From: JAVBJV01 sp031546815 | GTDB lineage: Bacteria > Pseudomonadota > Alphaproteobacteria > Acetobacterales > Acetobacteraceae | Assembly (NCBI GenBank): GCA_031546815.1 | Contig: JAVBJV010000023.1 | Location: 1 to 49,842 of the forward strand | Direction of reading: 5' to 3' | DNA: 49,842 bases | Part shown: positions 48,876-49,842 of the stretch, one piece after another | How the letters are laid out: each line of letters opens with the position of its first letter | How positions within the stretch are numbered: the stretch's first letter is position 1 | The notes under the pieces: generated by a model | The model's input: only the letters and a program-made list of their open reading frames with translations | Databases searched by the model: none | What the model was told of the DNA's origin: nothing | Position numbers and translations under genes: made by a program

Positions 48876-49842
48876 GCATCGGTCATTGGGGAACAGGGAT
48901 GGCAGAATTGGCCTGAATCGGGAATAGGCGATGCCAGCAAATACCGCGCATACGAAAGGGGCGCCCCATTATGGAGCGCCCCCGCCAGTCAGATCTGGTC
49001 GTATCTTACCAGACGAAACGCAGACCGCCCTTTGCCGTAATGGCAAAGTCGTCTTCCTTGAACGTGCCGCGATAGCCGAGGCTGCTATACAGCATCCAGT
49101 TGCTGCCAAGTTCAGCGCTCAGCCCACCAGTGATCTCACCCGTCGTGCCCGCAAGGTTCGATGCAAACCGTTCGGCCCCTTCGCCGTTCAGCCCGCTGAT
49201 CTGTGTAAGCGTTTCGCCCTGGAATTCCTACCACACGCTGGGACGCACCCACGCCGTGATCTGGCGCTGTTCGGATGTCAGCCATGTATGTGCCACACGA
49301 ACACCAACGCGCGCCGCAAGCGAGTCCACGTCGTGATACGACACGCGCGCACCCTGGTCCGTCGCATCATCGAACGAGATCGTCTGATAGACCAGCTGCA
49401 CCTGCGGTTCGATCACCGTGCCGCCACGCATATGTATCGGATAGCCAGCTTCGAGCGAGGCTGCATAGCCGGTGCCATTCGTGCTCAGGCCAATCACGTC
49501 ACGGCGCGGTTTGGCTTCCATGTCATACCAGGTCACCTGACCAACCGCGTCCACATACCAACCAGCGGCAGCGTAATGCGTCCAATAAGCACCGGCCGTG
49601 TAGTTGGTCATGTCGATGTCACCGGCGCGGCCAAACCCGATGTGATTGACATCGCCACTGACCTGACCGACCGCACCATACAGACCCGCATAGTCACGCC
49701 CACCATCGTTGTTCACGCGACGGAACAGGTCGATCCCGAACTGGAAGGCATACATGGCGGCATCGTAGTTCGGGCCGTCGCTGTCCAGACCACCGCCATT
49801 ACGCTTCTGTTGCGTGCCTACAAACCGGCCCCATGCGCCACC
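48876..49842. repeat. Direct repeat copy 2 (continues beyond the window)
   Basis: Counterpart of 43118-44085. Its left edge keeps the helicase start codon and first three following codons, then runs into unrelated DNA before the DEAD-box gene. The copied terminator hairpin (48958-48982) has kept its stem but has only three T after it. Confidence 0.9.
49006..49842 (-). pseudogene. Second autotransporter, barrel end, broken by an amber codon (partial)
   Basis: The frame matches residues 823-1100 of the complete autotransporter without net indels. At 49228-49230 the glutamine codon of S-V-W-Q-E-F (residue 1027) is TAG, which removes the last 74 residues including the terminal beta-strand needed for outer-membrane assembly. 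The region after the stop still reads through to L-R-F-V-W and the normal stop at 49006. The 5' part lies outside the window, so whether it was a full gene is unknown. Unless an amber suppressor exists, it is non-functional. Confidence 0.85.

Noticed and set aside
1..49842. CRISPR arrays, tRNA or rRNA genes, insertion sequences
   Set aside because: I looked for regular spaced repeats, tRNA-like folds and transposase motifs on both strands and saw none; a covariance-model search would be more sensitive for tRNAs.

Overview
The window looks like chromosome of a GC-rich alphaproteobacterium, most likely Rhodospirillales/Acetobacteraceae. I infer this from the ispH-thrB-rnhA order, a tandem glycine riboswitch ahead of gcvT-gcvH-gcvP, a conserved S24-type regulator and the overall codon use; no rRNA or marker gene fixes the genus. 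I found no tRNA, rRNA, IS element, integrase or CRISPR array.

Layout. 1-4500: the 5' end of a TpsB/FhaC-like transporter gene, a 425-bp AT-rich spacer, a three-gene minus-strand operon (DUF2214-like membrane protein, DUF2891, histidine phosphatase), a GNAT acetyltransferase and two paralogous DUF4136 lipoproteins. 4525-9293: the glycine cleavage operon with its terminator and tandem riboswitch leader. 9300-12245: a lipoprotein facing ispH-thrB-rnhA, closed by a perfect 12-bp palindrome. 12314-13060: one AT-richer AbiU2/HEPN-like gene. 13111-22076: housekeeping genes (peroxiredoxin, YqgE, Bcr/CflA efflux, pyrD-HAD, EamA transporter, DUF952, a MurA-like enzyme, DUF2946, PepSY).

22081-34249 is the most interesting part. 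It is a compact set of podovirus virion genes in the order of phage T7 late genes: portal (gp8), scaffold (gp9), capsid (gp10), a terminator where T7 has T-phi, tail tubular A (gp11) and B (gp12), a coiled-coil protein (gp14 position), tail fibre/depolymerase (gp17), small terminase position (gp18) and large terminase (gp19). There is no integrase, RNA or DNA polymerase, replication gene, recognisable holin/endolysin or internal core protein gp15/gp16, and the set sits within a few bases of host genes at both ends. Upstream are a two-gene operon, one member resembling a permuted NlpC/P60 hydrolase, and a divergent LexA/CI-like repressor. A good sigma70-type promoter precedes the head genes, but a strong intrinsic terminator lies in its leader. 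I suggest a domesticated, conditionally expressed T7-like particle (gene-transfer-agent-like or a particle weapon); a decayed prophage is the main alternative.

34253-38653 is a branched-chain amino-acid type ABC transporter operon with a fused LivH-LivM permease, led by an SDR dehydrogenase. 39451-43128 holds a stress-protein-like gene, a TerB-like gene and a DinG/XPD-type helicase. 43194-49842 holds a 1100-residue autotransporter, a fragment of the same gene's 3' end, a DEAD-box helicase, and a second copy of the autotransporter 3' region broken by an amber codon. That copy also carries the first codons of the DinG-like helicase, which shows the direction of the duplication.
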